Origin: JAXHMM01 sp964528445
GTDB lineage: Bacteria; Bacteroidota; Rhodothermia; Balneolales; Balneolaceae
Assembly (NCBI GenBank): GCA_964528445.1
Contig: CAZGSL010000006.1
Coordinates: 1 to 64,000 of the forward strand
DNA length: 64,000 nucleotides
Direction of reading: 5' to 3'
Position 1 is the first letter of the stretch. Each line of letters begins with the position of its first letter. Under the pieces are notes generated by a model that saw only the letters and a program-made list of their open reading frames with translations, was not told the origin of the DNA and searched no databases. The position numbers and the translations under genes were made by a program. Shown in pieces: positions 34,597 through 46,848 of this stretch.

Positions 34597-36135
34597 TCAG
34601 CCCTCTTTGAAGAGGCCGATGACCTCCTTTCGCTTGATTTTGCCCGAGGGAGTGTGAGGCAGTTCCTCCACCCGGATGATCTCCCTGGGAATCTTGAAAT
34701 CGGTGAGCCGCTCCCCGAGAGTATCGCGCATCGCCTCCGGGTCTATTCCGTTCCCGTCGGTGCTTACCACGGCCGCAACCACCCGCTGCCCCCACTCCTC
34801 GTCCGGAAGACCGATGACGGCCGCCTCCCGTATCCCGTCCAGTTTTACGAGTTCCACCTCCACTTCGTGCGGGGAGACGTTCTCTCCCCCCGTGATGATG
34901 AGGTCGGTTCTCCGGGCCTCCACGATGAGCTGGTCGTGCACGTTCAGGTGGCCGTAATCGCCCGTGTTGAACCAATCCTCTCCGTCGAACGAGGCGGCGC
35001 GCCCAAATTCCATAACGCCCTGTGCTCCCTCGACGCCGGGCTCGCTATCCTCCCCCAGGTAGCCGTCGAAGACCTGCGGCCCCCGCAGCCAGATGGTGCC
35101 TGAGTCGTTTGCCGGAACCGGCTTGCCCTCCCGGTCGCGGATCTCAATTTCGTTGGGCTCAAAAATCCTGCCCACGCTTTTCCGGGGCGTATAGATGCCG
35201 CTCGGCTTGAGAATGTGGTTGGCCGCGATCTGCGCGCAGGTCTCGGTCATTCCGTAGCTGGGGACCAGGGGAATGCCCTTCTCGGTGGCGTATTTGATCA
35301 GTTCCGGGTCGATGGGTCCCCCGCCCAGCAGGATCGCCTTGAAATTCCGGTGCGTCCGGAACGCGGGAATCTCCAGCAGGCGCCGGAGCATGGTGGGGAC
35401 CAGGGAGGCCGCCTGGAAGAGGGTATTCTCGTGCAGGAAGGTCGAGACCATCTCCCTGTCGAATCGGTTCATCCGGTATATCCCGCTTCCGTAGAGCAGG
35501 GAGCGCAGGATGATGGAGACGCCCCCTATATGGTTCAGCGGCAGGCAGAGCAGCCAGAAATGGTTGTGGTCGGGACGGAAGTTTTCGGCGGAGGCGTGGG
35601 CGGCATGCATCATCTGCCGACGTTTCAGGGGGACGATTTTGGGGGTGCCGGACGTGCCTGAGGTAAAGAAGTAGCCGAAAATGGCCTCCGGATCGTTGTT
35701 CGGCTCGTACTTTTCGGCCTTGCTGGTCAGTTTCGGTTCGCTCTCAAGCACCTTGTCCATTTCAAGCTGTTCGATGGGCGCGGAGTGGTCCACCGGCGCT
35801 TTTTCGGTCTGTTCCCTGCCGTAGATCAGGAATCCGGGATCCAGCCGCTCGAAGCGCTCATCGAACGTGCGAGCCGGGGCATGGGGATCGAAGCAGCAGA
35901 ACGGGATCCCCAACTGCCAGCAGGCGGCCAGGGCGAAGATGAGTTCATCGCAGGAGGCGGAGAGAAATCCGACCGGCTCACCCGGCTCGTGACCGTGGTC
36001 CATCAGGAACTGAAGGAAGAAGTGCTGGAACCGGTCCAGGTGCCCGTAGGTATACAGCCCTCTCCGGGAGGCGAGAAAATGGTTCTCCCGGTCGGGCGAC
36101 TTAAATTCGGGGATGTGACCCTTCCGGCTTCGCAT
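34597..36135 (-). CDS. menE: O-succinylbenzoate-CoA ligase
   Basis: 512 residues, an adenylate-forming enzyme that activates o-succinylbenzoate with CoA in menaquinone synthesis. Motifs: A3 FFTSGTSGTPKIVPLKRRQM, LCLPLNHIGGVSII, AILLGGGPIDPELI, VPSYGMTETCAQIA, the A7 aspartate in WFNTGDYGHL, ARRTDLIITGGENVSPHEVE and the C-terminal lysine in LPHTPSGKIKRKEVI. The MenE assignment over a generic acyl-CoA ligase rests on these motifs plus its place 1 bp after menC and next to menA. Confidence 0.93.
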   Translation of the reverse strand: MRSRKGHIPEFKSPDRENHFLASRRGLYTYGHLDRFQHFFLQFLMDHGHEPGEPVGFLSASCDELIFALAACWQLGIPFCCFDPHAPARTFDERFERLDPGFLIYGREQTEKAPVDHSAPIEQLEMDKVLESEPKLTSKAEKYEPNNDPEAIFGYFFTSGTSGTPKIVPLKRRQMMHAAHASAENFRPDHNHFWLLCLPLNHIGGVSIILRSLLYGSGIYRMNRFDREMVSTFLHENTLFQAASLVPTMLRRLLEIPAFRTHRNFKAILLGGGPIDPELIKYATEKGIPLVPSYGMTETCAQIAANHILKPSGIYTPRKSVGRIFEPNEIEIRDREGKPVPANDSGTIWLRGPQVFDGYLGEDSEPGVEGAQGVMEFGRAASFDGEDWFNTGDYGHLNVHDQLIVEARRTDLIITGGENVSPHEVEVELVKLDGIREAAVIGLPDEEWGQRVVAAVVSTDGNGIDPEAMRDTLGERLTDFKIPREIIRVEELPHTPSGKIKRKEVIGLFKEG

Positions 36136-36136
36136 T

Positions 36137-37234
36137 TCAGAGCTCCGTTCGTTTTAAACTTACCCGTTTCAGTTCCTCTTTGCCAGGCGGATGGAATCCC
36201 GGCCCCGGAGGCACCCGCATGTTTCCCCGGACGACCGCATCGGGCGGGACCGCGAAATCCGTTTGAAAAAGCATACCCGTCGCCAGCCCGTGGGCGTGCC
36301 GGGCCGATCCGACTCCCCCCGCCAGCAGCGCGGTCATGGCGCGTCCCGTGCCTCCCTCCAGCGAACTGGTGAAGATAACGGTATTGTCATATTGGTCCGC
36401 GAGGGCTTTGATGGCAAAAATATCCGACAATCCGCCGGCTACCATAGGTTTAAGTATAATGAAATCAGTGAATTCCAATAAATTTTCTTCGAACGCCTCG
36501 CCAAAGAGGGTCTCGTCCAGCGCCAGCGGCACCGCGGACTGACGGCTGAGTTCGGAGAACTGCTCCCGGGAGCAGTTTTCCAAGGGCTCCTCGCAGTACT
36601 CAAGGCCCAGCCCGGCCAGCCGGTCGAGCGCGCCTGCGGCCCTCTCGAATGTCCACCCCCGGTTGGCGTCCGCCCGCAATTTCAGCTCCGGCCGGCGCTG
36701 CCGGAGGAGCTCCAGGATCTGGAGTTCCACTTCGGGCTCTGCGTCCAGTTTCACCTTGAGGGTTCCGTATCCCTCCTCCGCCAGTCGGTCTGCCCGATCG
36801 AGGGTGCGATCCGGATCGCCGGAGACCGGCAGGACCCCGTTCATCGCCACCCTCTCCTCCCAGCTGTTGAAAAGCAGGGTGCCCGGAGCCGTGTCCTGCC
36901 GCCGCGACTCCAGATCGGTCCAGAGCGTATCCAGCGCGAACCTCAGGGAGGGAAGCACCTCGTTCCGCCGGTGGAAGACCCCCGTCTCATCTATACCGCA
37001 CGGTTCCGAAAGAAGTTCCCGTATGTTTGTCGCGAGCGCCCCGGCCTGCTCCAGGACCTCCTCCGGGGTCTCCCGGGAGAAGCCCGGCAGGGGAGCGGCC
37101 TCCCCCCAGGCGGCTACACCATGGTCGGGGTTTTCCGCCCGCAGCAGCACGCCCCTGCGGCTGCGGTAGCGTCCGCCCGCACTGCGGAACTCCTCCTTCA
37201 GGTCCAGTTCGTAAAGAATAGCGGTCAGTTTCAT
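36137..37234 (-). CDS. menC: o-Succinylbenzoate synthase
   Basis: 365 residues from the ATG at 37234 (MKLTAILYELDLKEEFRSA); the open frame extends upstream as a shadow of menA. An enolase-superfamily dehydratase that makes o-succinylbenzoate from SHCHC. Seen: WGEAAPLPGFSRETPEEV (N-terminal cap), the catalytic lysine in YGTLKVKLD, the metal-ligand region LKLRADANRGWTFERA, EYCEEPLENC, ALDETLF and the second lysine in FIILKPMVAGG. It is sandwiched between menA (4-bp gap) and menE (1-bp gap). Confidence 0.94.
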   Translation of the reverse strand: MKLTAILYELDLKEEFRSAGGRYRSRRGVLLRAENPDHGVAAWGEAAPLPGFSRETPEEVLEQAGALATNIRELLSEPCGIDETGVFHRRNEVLPSLRFALDTLWTDLESRRQDTAPGTLLFNSWEERVAMNGVLPVSGDPDRTLDRADRLAEEGYGTLKVKLDAEPEVELQILELLRQRRPELKLRADANRGWTFERAAGALDRLAGLGLEYCEEPLENCSREQFSELSRQSAVPLALDETLFGEAFEENLLEFTDFIILKPMVAGGLSDIFAIKALADQYDNTVIFTSSLEGGTGRAMTALLAGGVGSARHAHGLATGMLFQTDFAVPPDAVVRGNMRVPPGPGFHPPGKEELKRVSLKRTEL

Positions 37235-37238
37235 GATC

Positions 37239-38126
37239 CTATCCCCAAATGAGTCCCATACAGAATAGCACGCCGAAGATAACCATGAAGCGCGCGGTCC
37301 GTTCCAGGGTGCGGTTGAGCCTTCGCTTGTCCGTTTCGGTCCATACCGACGCCAGCAGGCGCAGCGCCCAGGGCAGGCTGAGAAGGGGGAGCAGCACCGG
37401 CAAGTCGTACGCCAGGCGGAAATAGAAATGGGGGGGAACCGCATAGGCCACGGCGATCATGGCCAGGTACTCCCATCGAAGCGCATTCTCGCCGAAAAGC
37501 ACGCCCAGGGTGTTTTTCCCCGCCCGGGCGTCCTGTTCCACGTCCCGAAGGTTGTTGATCACCAGGATATTGACCGACAGGGCGCCCGCGGTGAGGGAGG
37601 CCCAGAAGGCGGCGGCGCTCCACTCCAGCGCGTTTACGTAGTAGGTTCCCGAAACGGCCACGATCCCGAAAAAGAGAAAGACAAAGAGATCCCCGAGTCC
37701 GTTGTAGCCCAGCGGCCAGGGTCCTCCCGTGTAGAGTATCCCGCACGCCAGCGAAAGCACCCCGATCAGCAGAATCACCCATCCGGCGTGCCACACCAGG
37801 TAGAGTCCCACGGCAAACGCCAGTCCCATCGTCAGTACGGTAGCCTGTTTCATCCGGCGGGCGGGTATGGCCCCGGTAGAGGTGGCCCGCTCAAAACCGA
37901 TGCGGTCGTCGCTGTCCGCACCTTTCCGGAAGTCAAAATAGTCGTTCGCGAAATTGGTGCCGATCTGGATAAGAAAGGCGCAGAGAAGCGCGACAAGAGA
38001 AGGAATCCAATCGAACACTCCCTCCGACCATGCGAGGGAAGCCCCCACCATTACCGGGACCAGGGCGGCGGACAGGGTCTGCGGACGCGCAGCTTTGATC
38101 CATATGGTGAGCTTGGAGGCGGCCAG
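37239..38126 (-). CDS. menA: 1,4-Dihydroxy-2-naphthoate polyprenyltransferase, start codon uncertain
   Basis: UbiA-family membrane enzyme that prenylates DHNA to demethylmenaquinone. About 8 TMs; the diphosphate-Mg sites are NFANDYFDFRKGAD and NNLRDVEQDARAGKNTLG. The first ATG in frame (38051) would remove the conserved first segment, which I find intact upstream on the same frame: KLTIWIKAARPQTLSAALVP, the ARPxTL region of MenA. Between that segment and the in-frame TAA there is no ATG, GTG or TTG; the best candidates are CTG at 38126 (LAASKLTIW) or an ATC/ATA. I chose CTG, giving about 295 residues, the usual length. First gene of menA-menC-menE. Confidence 0.88.
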   Translation of the reverse strand: MAASKLTIWIKAARPQTLSAALVPVMVGASLAWSEGVFDWIPSLVALLCAFLIQIGTNFANDYFDFRKGADSDDRIGFERATSTGAIPARRMKQATVLTMGLAFAVGLYLVWHAGWVILLIGVLSLACGILYTGGPWPLGYNGLGDLFVFLFFGIVAVSGTYYVNALEWSAAAFWASLTAGALSVNILVINNLRDVEQDARAGKNTLGVLFGENALRWEYLAMIAVAYAVPPHFYFRLAYDLPVLLPLLSLPWALRLLASVWTETDKRRLNRTLERTARFMVIFGVLFCMGLIWG

Positions 38127-38417
38127 GATTCGGGTGGTTGATGTGAATAACCGGTGATGCTCTTGCCGGCTAAAATAGTGAAAATAGCGTCTGCTTAAAA
38201 AAACAAGCCAAAGGAAAGTTTAGGTTGAAATAGTTTAAGGAAAACGGGCCGAAAAAGACTCAATGAATAAAATATTAAATTATTGATTTATATACCCCTT
38301 TTATTATTAAATGTGGATAAATTTACAGCTAAATAAGTTGTGTTTCGATGGTTCAATCTCCTATTTTGGGGGTGAGGCAACTTCCTAACTTTAAAATCGC
38401 ATCGATACCACAGACCC
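38127..38417. promoter_or_regulatory. AT-rich divergent promoter region of menA and glnA III
   Basis: 291 bp between the menA start and the glnA ATG, among the most AT-rich stretches of the window (for example 38262-38340). TAACTTTA at about 38389-38396, close to the TAnnTTTG element, lies 22-29 bp before the glnA ATG. I see no gene, tRNA or strong hairpin. Exact promoters cannot be placed. Confidence 0.4.
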
Positions 38418-40595
<2,178 letters not shown>

Positions 40596-40623
40596 GGACC
40601 GGCATGCTGCTGCGGAGCCGGAT

Positions 40624-41452
<829 letters not shown>

Positions 41453-41463
<11 letters not shown>

Positions 41464-42316
41464 GGTTCTCGCGGTTGGTTATGAAAGTGTGTACAATGTT
41501 CCGGAATCGGCGGGGCTGATCCAGGTGCACCCGGTGTCCGGCCCCCGGGACCATCTCCATTCGGCTGCCGGGAATCATGGTATTGATTTCGGAGGAGAGT
41601 TCACAATACTTGCGGTCTCCCTTGCCGGCCAGGATGAGCGTGGGAAGATCCAGCTCCCCGAGCCGGTCCCATACCGCCGGCATGCGTCCGGTGCCGAACC
41701 CGCGCAGGGAGGCGGCCATCCGCCGCGGGCGCTGGGCGCTCTGTATGGCCCGGTAGCTTACCAGGCGCCTCCGGTAGGGAGGGATCTCTTCTCCGCCCGG
41801 ATCCGCCTCATCCGGGGGATGGAACAGGGGGAGGTTCCGCCACTCCTCCAGGAATTGCCCAAAATTCTTTTCGATGGCCCGGGCCCGCTTCTCGTCCGTA
41901 TTCCGGCGTTCGGACCGTTCTTCGGGGGTTTTTAAACCGGGATTGGCACTCTCCAGAATCAGCCCCCGGAGTCGGTCACCCCGGGAGAGGGCAAAGTGCA
42001 GCGCCAGCCGCGCTCCCATGCTGTAGCCGTGCAGGTAGAGGGGGTGCAGGTCCAGGTGTCGAATCAGCCGGTGAAGATCATCCGCCTGCCGGGCGGCCCG
42101 GTAGCGGTCCGGATCGGTTCCCCCGCCGCTGCGGCCGTGTCCCAGCAGATCCAGGGTGACCGGCCGGCAGAATTCCGACAGCGCCTCCGCCAGGTGGGCA
42201 AACGACTTTCCGCTGCCCATGAAGCCGTGGAGCATGAGCAGCGCGGGCTTTTCGGCCGATGAACGGTCGCCGTGCAGGGAGATGTGATAGGGGTTATCCT
42301 CGATCCGGCAGATCAT
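41453..42316 (-). CDS. menH: SHCHC synthase (MenH-like alpha/beta hydrolase)
   Basis: 287 residues from the ATG at 42316, which overlaps the menD stop as ATGA; an ATG at 42373 lies inside menD and gives a non-family extension. MenH removes pyruvate from SEPHCHC. The hydrolase fold shows LLMLHGFMGSGKSFAHLAE, VTLDLLGHGRSGG, nucleophile serine in LHGYSMGARLALHFA, and the catalytic His in VPGAGHRVHLDQP. Relative to E. coli MenH it has a longer lid (about 140-200). Assignment leans on position between menD and menB. Confidence 0.9.
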
Positions 42317-44169
42317 GAACCCTTCCAGAGCCTGTTTCTCAGTTCCATGGATCGGTCGGCGTCGGTTTTGCACTCCAGCAGGGTGATGCCCGGTCCGGAC
42401 CGGCCGGTGAGTCCGGCCGGGTCGATCTCCCGCAGCTCCTGCGGACTCCTCACTTGCCGGCAGGGCAGACCGTACGCTTCGGCAAGCCGGGGGATCTCCG
42501 CCTGCTGGGGCGTTTCGAAATAGGGTGTGAACAGTTCCCGGTGCTCCGCGACGGGCAGCATGCGGAAGATGGATCCGCCGTTGTTGTTGGCGATGACCAC
42601 CAGCAGCGGGACGGACAGGAGTCCGGAGGAGAGCAGGGCGTTGGAATCGTGCAGAAAAGCCAGATCGCCCGTAAAAAGCACACCCGGCCGTCCGCAGCCC
42701 AGTGCTACGCCCAGCGCTGTGGAGGTGATGCCGTCGATGCCGCTCGCCCCGCGGTTGACGTAGGTGTGCGGGGTAGTGTCGGCCCCCGCCAGCAGGCGGT
42801 CACGTACGGGGAAGGAGTTCGAAAAGAAGCGGAACCAGTCGGCGGGGACCTTCGGCATCAGGTCGTGGTAGAGATGCAGGTCGGTCAGGGGGCCGCCGCC
42901 CGAGAGGACCTCCCGGCGGCGCTTCTCGTACGCACGCTCCGTCTCCCGCCAGAGGTCGGACCATGACTCGGGGGATGCCTCCAGGCTGCTTTTAATCTCC
43001 CGCCGCCCGTCCCACTCCACCCGGCGGTCCACCGTACCGGTCAGGTCGTGGGTATTGGAGGGGTGCGCGATGTGGAGGTGGGGAACATCCTCCCAGCTCC
43101 GCAGGGCGTACTCGAGTCCCCGTGAGACCGGCTGGTAGCCGAAACGGATGATCAGATCGGGCCGCAGCTTCTCCCGGCTATCCTCCCGGCGCAGGAATCC
43201 CTCGAAGCCTCCGATCGTCCCCCGGGCCCCGATCCCGGCTTCGTCGGCTATCGGGCAGCGAAGGGTATCCGAGAGGCGCCGGATGGCAGCCGGGTCCACC
43301 CAGGGCGAGAGGGGCCCCGTGATCACCAGGATGTTGCGGGGAGGCTCCCCGCCCCGGAGCACCTCCATGAGTGGTTCCTCCAGAAGAAGCGGCTCCCGGC
43401 TGTCGGGGTTTTCCGCCTCTTCCCCTCTCGCAAATCCCACCGGGGATCGCTTTCTGCCGGTCTCCCCTGCCGCACCCTCCTCCGGGCCGGTGCGTTCCTG
43501 CCCGGATTCGAAGAGCTCCCGGTTCTCTTCGGCTACGACCCTCCACCGTTCGCGGGAGGGCTCCAGCGGTTTGTCGAAGGGAAAATTGAGGTGGGCGGGT
43601 CCTCTTAACTCCTCCATCTCGTTCAGCGCCTCACGGGTGACACGGCGGACCGTTGCATCGAGGCCGGCGGAACTGCTTGCCCCCGAAGCGGGGCGGGCTT
43701 CCGTGGTGAAACCGATCTCCTTTCCACCGGCGGATATCGTCTCTCCCATATCCCGGAAAAGAATGGGGTATCCTCCGTAGAGGTTTTTCTGATATATCGT
43801 CTGGTTGGCGCCTGTACCGAAAAGGCGGGCGGGGCGGTCGGCCGTAGCCAGCAGGAGCGGCACGCCCGACATTCGCGCCTCGATGACGGCCGGGTAGTAG
43901 TTGGCCAGGGCGGTGCCCGATGTGCAGACGAGCACGGCCGGCCGGGCGGTAGCCCTGCCGATGCCCAGGGCGAGGAAACCGGCCGAACGTTCGTCCATGA
44001 CCACCTGCTTCGACAATCCGGGATGGGCGGCCGCCGCCAGCGTGAGCGGCGTGGACCGCGAGCCGGGGGAGATTACCACGTGCCGCACGCCCTGGCTGCG
44101 GAGTTCCCTGAAAAAAGAGGTGACCATATCGAAGGCCGCGTTGCCGGAAGGCGCGTCCGCGTCACTCAT
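42313..44169 (-). CDS. menD: SEPHCHC synthase (menaquinone MenD)
   Basis: 618 residues, a thiamine-diphosphate enzyme joining 2-oxoglutarate to isochorismate. Family motifs: HVVISPGSRSTPLTLAAAA, VMDERSAGFLALGIGRATAR, VLVCTSGTALANYYPAVIEA, LLATADRPA, GASGIDGITSTALGVALG, and the ThDP site LFTGDLAFLHDSNAL with IANNNGGSIFRMLP. The middle (about 215-265) contains an acidic, low-complexity insert (ERTGPEEGAAGETGRKRSP) not needed for the fold. It overlaps menF by 8 bp and menH by 4 bp. Confidence 0.96.
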   Translation of the reverse strand: MSDADAPSGNAAFDMVTSFFRELRSQGVRHVVISPGSRSTPLTLAAAAHPGLSKQVVMDERSAGFLALGIGRATARPAVLVCTSGTALANYYPAVIEARMSGVPLLLATADRPARLFGTGANQTIYQKNLYGGYPILFRDMGETISAGGKEIGFTTEARPASGASSSAGLDATVRRVTREALNEMEELRGPAHLNFPFDKPLEPSRERWRVVAEENRELFESGQERTGPEEGAAGETGRKRSPVGFARGEEAENPDSREPLLLEEPLMEVLRGGEPPRNILVITGPLSPWVDPAAIRRLSDTLRCPIADEAGIGARGTIGGFEGFLRREDSREKLRPDLIIRFGYQPVSRGLEYALRSWEDVPHLHIAHPSNTHDLTGTVDRRVEWDGRREIKSSLEASPESWSDLWRETERAYEKRRREVLSGGGPLTDLHLYHDLMPKVPADWFRFFSNSFPVRDRLLAGADTTPHTYVNRGASGIDGITSTALGVALGCGRPGVLFTGDLAFLHDSNALLSSGLLSVPLLVVIANNNGGSIFRMLPVAEHRELFTPYFETPQQAEIPRLAEAYGLPCRQVRSPQELREIDPAGLTGRSGPGITLLECKTDADRSMELRNRLWKGS

Positions 44170-45616
44170 GGGAGAGGGCCGCCAGCATGGGCCGCAGTTT
44201 CAGGTTGCTCTCTTCCCATTCGGTCTCCGGATCCGACGCGCCCATGATGCCGCAGCCTGCGAAAAAGGAGATCTCCCGATCGTCCATCAGGGCGCTCCTG
44301 ATACCCACCACAAACTCCCCGCCGCCCTGCAGGTCCAGCCATCCCAGCGGTCCGGCGTACCATCCCCGGTCAAACGTCTCCAGCTCCCGGATCCAGGGGG
44401 CCGCGGCCTCCCGCGGATAGCCGCCGACGGCAGCCGTGGGATGCAGGGCGTCAACCAGGGCGAGGGGATCGGCGGACTCCCTCAGCCAGGCGGTGATGGG
44501 GGTGTAGAGATGCTGCACGTTGGAGAGTTTTTTGACGCGGGGCCGGGCGTCGCTCTCGAAGCCGGAGACGTGGGAACGGAGGCGGTTTTCGATATCTTTG
44601 ATCACCAGGTTGTGTTCCCGGCGGTTTTTGGAGCTGACCATCAGCTCCCTGCCGAACATGGCGTCTTCGCTGGCGGTGCTGCCCCGGCGAATGCTGCCGG
44701 CCAGGGCTTCGGTGAGCAGGTATCTCCGGTGGAAGGAGGCGAGTCGCTCGGGGGTGCATCCCAGGAACGCCTTCCTGCCGGGGGACTGTACAAGAAAGGA
44801 GTAACACGAGGGATACTGCCGGCGCAGGTTGTCGAGGAGGCAGGTGGCCTGGCTCTCCGGACGGAGGCGGGAGGTCACTTTCCTGGCAAGCACGATCTTG
44901 TCGAAGCGGCCGGCGCCAATCAGTTCCACGGCACGCTCCACCGATTGGTTCCAGCGTTCCCGTTCCGCGGCGTCTCCGTCGATCTCCGTTGACGGGACAC
45001 GATCGCCGCTCTCCGGGCGGCGCAGCACCTGCTCGGGATTCAGCTTGAAAATCGGGGAGAGTTCCTCCAGTTTTTCGCGGATCTCCCGGTCGATCCTCCC
45101 GGGATCATCCCCGGATTCCATGTTCAGCGTGAGCAGGGTGAATCGCCCCTCACGCAGGACCGACCAGCGGGGCAGGGTAAAGAGGGCGGGGGGATAGCCT
45201 TCCCAGTCGCCCGAGCCCGCATTTCCGAAAAAAGAGAATCCCCCCGTCAGCATGGGTCCCCCCCGGGTGTGTCCGCTGGGATTGAAGAGCGAGAAGCGTC
45301 TCCGCAAGCCCCGCATTTGTTCCCTGATACTCCCGAATCGACCGTCCCCCTCCGCCTTCAGTTCCAGCAGCGAGCCCGCTCCCGCCAGGGCGCTCTCACG
45401 GTCGGGATTCTCCAGGTACCAGCGATAACTGTCGGTCTCATCCATAATTTCCAGGCAGGCCAGGGGATCCAGGCCCGTTACCGGCAGGCTGAGGGAGAGC
45501 CAGGGAAGCGGCGAGCCGGCGGCCTCCTCCAGGAATTCCCGGTAGGAGGCGGTCGACAGGTGCTTGCGGAGCACTTTGGGCAGACCTGTTTGCCGGGCAT
45601 TAAGATTTTCGGACAT
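44162..45616 (-). CDS. menF: Isochorismate synthase (menaquinone-type)
   Basis: 484 residues. It isomerises chorismate to isochorismate, the entry to menaquinone. The chorismate-binding domain is in the C-terminal half: RFDKIVLARKVTSRL (general base lysine), SFLVQSPGRKAFLGCTPERL, TEALAGSIRRG, EHNLVIKDIENRL, VQHLYTPITAWL and LHPTAAVGGYPREAA, then a GWYAGPLGWLDLQG loop. The start at 45616 (MSENLNARQTGLPK) is reasonable. First gene of the menF-menD-menH-menB block; being followed by menD makes MenF more likely than an EntC- or PabB-type enzyme. Confidence 0.94.
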   Translation of the reverse strand: MSENLNARQTGLPKVLRKHLSTASYREFLEEAAGSPLPWLSLSLPVTGLDPLACLEIMDETDSYRWYLENPDRESALAGAGSLLELKAEGDGRFGSIREQMRGLRRRFSLFNPSGHTRGGPMLTGGFSFFGNAGSGDWEGYPPALFTLPRWSVLREGRFTLLTLNMESGDDPGRIDREIREKLEELSPIFKLNPEQVLRRPESGDRVPSTEIDGDAAERERWNQSVERAVELIGAGRFDKIVLARKVTSRLRPESQATCLLDNLRRQYPSCYSFLVQSPGRKAFLGCTPERLASFHRRYLLTEALAGSIRRGSTASEDAMFGRELMVSSKNRREHNLVIKDIENRLRSHVSGFESDARPRVKKLSNVQHLYTPITAWLRESADPLALVDALHPTAAVGGYPREAAAPWIRELETFDRGWYAGPLGWLDLQGGGEFVVGIRSALMDDREISFFAGCGIMGASDPETEWEESNLKLRPMLAALSHE

Positions 45617-45648
45617 AATGGCGATAAGGTACTAGGGCGGTTCCGTCT

Positions 45649-45697
45649 GTGGACTTTCAGAATTTTCAATATAAATTGAAAATGGAAAAGAGTCCAC
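45649..45697. repeat. Two-tier inverted repeat upstream of menF
   Basis: GTGGACT (45649-45655) pairs with AGTCCAC (45691-45697), and inside it ATTTTCAAT (45662-45670) pairs perfectly with ATTGAAAAT (45675-45683) around an ATAA loop. Total span is 49 bp, starting 33 bp upstream of the menF ATG. No gene ends here, so a leader structure or tandem operator is likelier than a terminator. Confidence 0.5.
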
Positions 45698-45738
45698 CGG
45701 CTGCATCGGCCGTTTAAGCCAAAGATAAATTTGCATAA

Positions 45739-45756
45739 GTCGGACAGGATTCCGAC
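45739..45756. promoter_or_regulatory. Inverted repeat in the menF/GNAT divergent region
   Basis: GTCGGA and TCCGAC are perfect half-sites with a 6-bp spacer, 71 bp before the GNAT ATG. It fits a dimeric DNA-binding protein; which one is unknown. Confidence 0.35.
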
Positions 45757-45826
45757 ACTTTGACCAATAAATAATATCGGCATTAGGGACAACAGACGAG
45801 CTTCCGGCTTACCAAAACCGTACTCC

Positions 45827-46408
45827 ATGGTAGAGATAAAACCTCTGGACCTGCAGAACGCCACGCTGCATTACAAATGGAACAACGACGCCGAACTTAA
45901 CTATTACGATTCGGAATATCCCCACCAGCACGAACCCTTCGATGCTTTTCTCCGCCGGATAAAAGGGGTGGTCGACCAGGATAACGAGACGGCCGAGCTT
46001 TTTGAAATTCACCTGCAGAAAAACGACAAGCTGGTAGGAATCGTGGATCTCCACGCCATCGATACCTACAACCGGCGCTGCTACGTCAACTGCACCATCG
46101 GAGACCGGGACTATGCGGGCAGGGGACTGGATGCAGAAGCGCTGGAACTTGTGTTGAAGTACTGTTTCAACCGGAAGGAGCTGAACAAGGTGGCCACCAC
46201 CGCTTTCGATTTCAACACCTCCTGGATCGAAAATGTGGAGAACCTGGGATTTCATCGGGAGGGCGTGCTTCGGAAACACGTATTGAAGAAAGGAGAGTAC
46301 CGCGACAAGCTGATATACAGCCTGCTGCGCGAAGAATACAAGGAGGGATCCCGGTTCGCCGACGCGGAGTCTTCCGCTTCGCAGCAGGGAGCCTCGATGA
46401 CCGGCTGA
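45827..46408 (+). CDS. GNAT family N-acetyltransferase (RimJ/SpeG-like)
   Basis: 193 residues. Acetyl-CoA-dependent N-acetyltransferase of the RimJ/RimL/SpeG type (PF13302/PF13420-like). Fold landmarks: start VEIKPLDLQNATLHYKWNND, FEIHLQKNDKLVGIVDLHAI, the acetyl-CoA loop YAGRGLDAEALELVLKYCF, and the end ENVENLGFHREGVLRKHVLK-type segment found in RimJ-like enzymes. Target (protein N-terminus, polyamine or antibiotic) cannot be told; a polyamine target would suit the aguA/aguB genes 16 kb away but that is only a guess. The last about 20 residues are Ser/Ala-rich. Converges on the DUF4290 gene with 1 bp between the stops. Confidence 0.85.
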   Translation: MVEIKPLDLQNATLHYKWNNDAELNYYDSEYPHQHEPFDAFLRRIKGVVDQDNETAELFEIHLQKNDKLVGIVDLHAIDTYNRRCYVNCTIGDRDYAGRGLDAEALELVLKYCFNRKELNKVATTAFDFNTSWIENVENLGFHREGVLRKHVLKKGEYRDKLIYSLLREEYKEGSRFADAESSASQQGASMTG

Positions 46409-46409
46409 C

Positions 46410-46685
46410 CTACCTCGCCTCGTCTTTCTCGCCCGACAGGTAGGGATTGTAGATCCCGTACTGCGTCGGATCGTATTCCGCCAGCCGGAAAAAATGGTCC
46501 CAGGCGTCCTCGCTGTTCCCGTTCTCATCCACCCAGGAGGGATGGCTCTGTTTGATCAGTCCAACGGCTCGTTTGGCGTATTCGATTCTCTCTTCCTGAT
46601 CCTTGATCCGGGGCAGGGCGGCGATCATCAGGTCCAGGTTGTATCCGCAGTCAAAGTCCTTGGGCTTCTGCTGTTCGACGAACAT
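46410..46685 (-). CDS. DUF4290-type protein
   Basis: 91 residues. It resembles DUF4290, a small protein family restricted to Bacteroidota and relatives: CGYNLDLMIAALPRIKDQEE, RIEYAKRAVGLIKQSHPSW, then AWDHFFRLAEYDPTQYGIYN-like end with P near the C-terminus. The family is usually about 150-200 residues; this one is short, containing mainly the conserved core. Function unknown; helical, soluble. Divergent from the cystathionine beta-synthase-type gene across 163 bp. Confidence 0.7.
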   Translation of the reverse strand: MFVEQQKPKDFDCGYNLDLMIAALPRIKDQEERIEYAKRAVGLIKQSHPSWVDENGNSEDAWDHFFRLAEYDPTQYGIYNPYLSGEKDEAR

Positions 46686-46848
46686 CGTTCTCGGTTTGAA
46701 GGGTTGGTCTTACTTGCTCAGGGCACCAATAATATCATTTCCCGGGCAAAGGTAAAAATGCGTTGTCCCGGTAAATATTCGGGTAGGTTGCGCAATTTTC
46801 CTATATTCGTTAGCCCTGATACCGCCAACGAAAAGGAACGAAGGAGAT

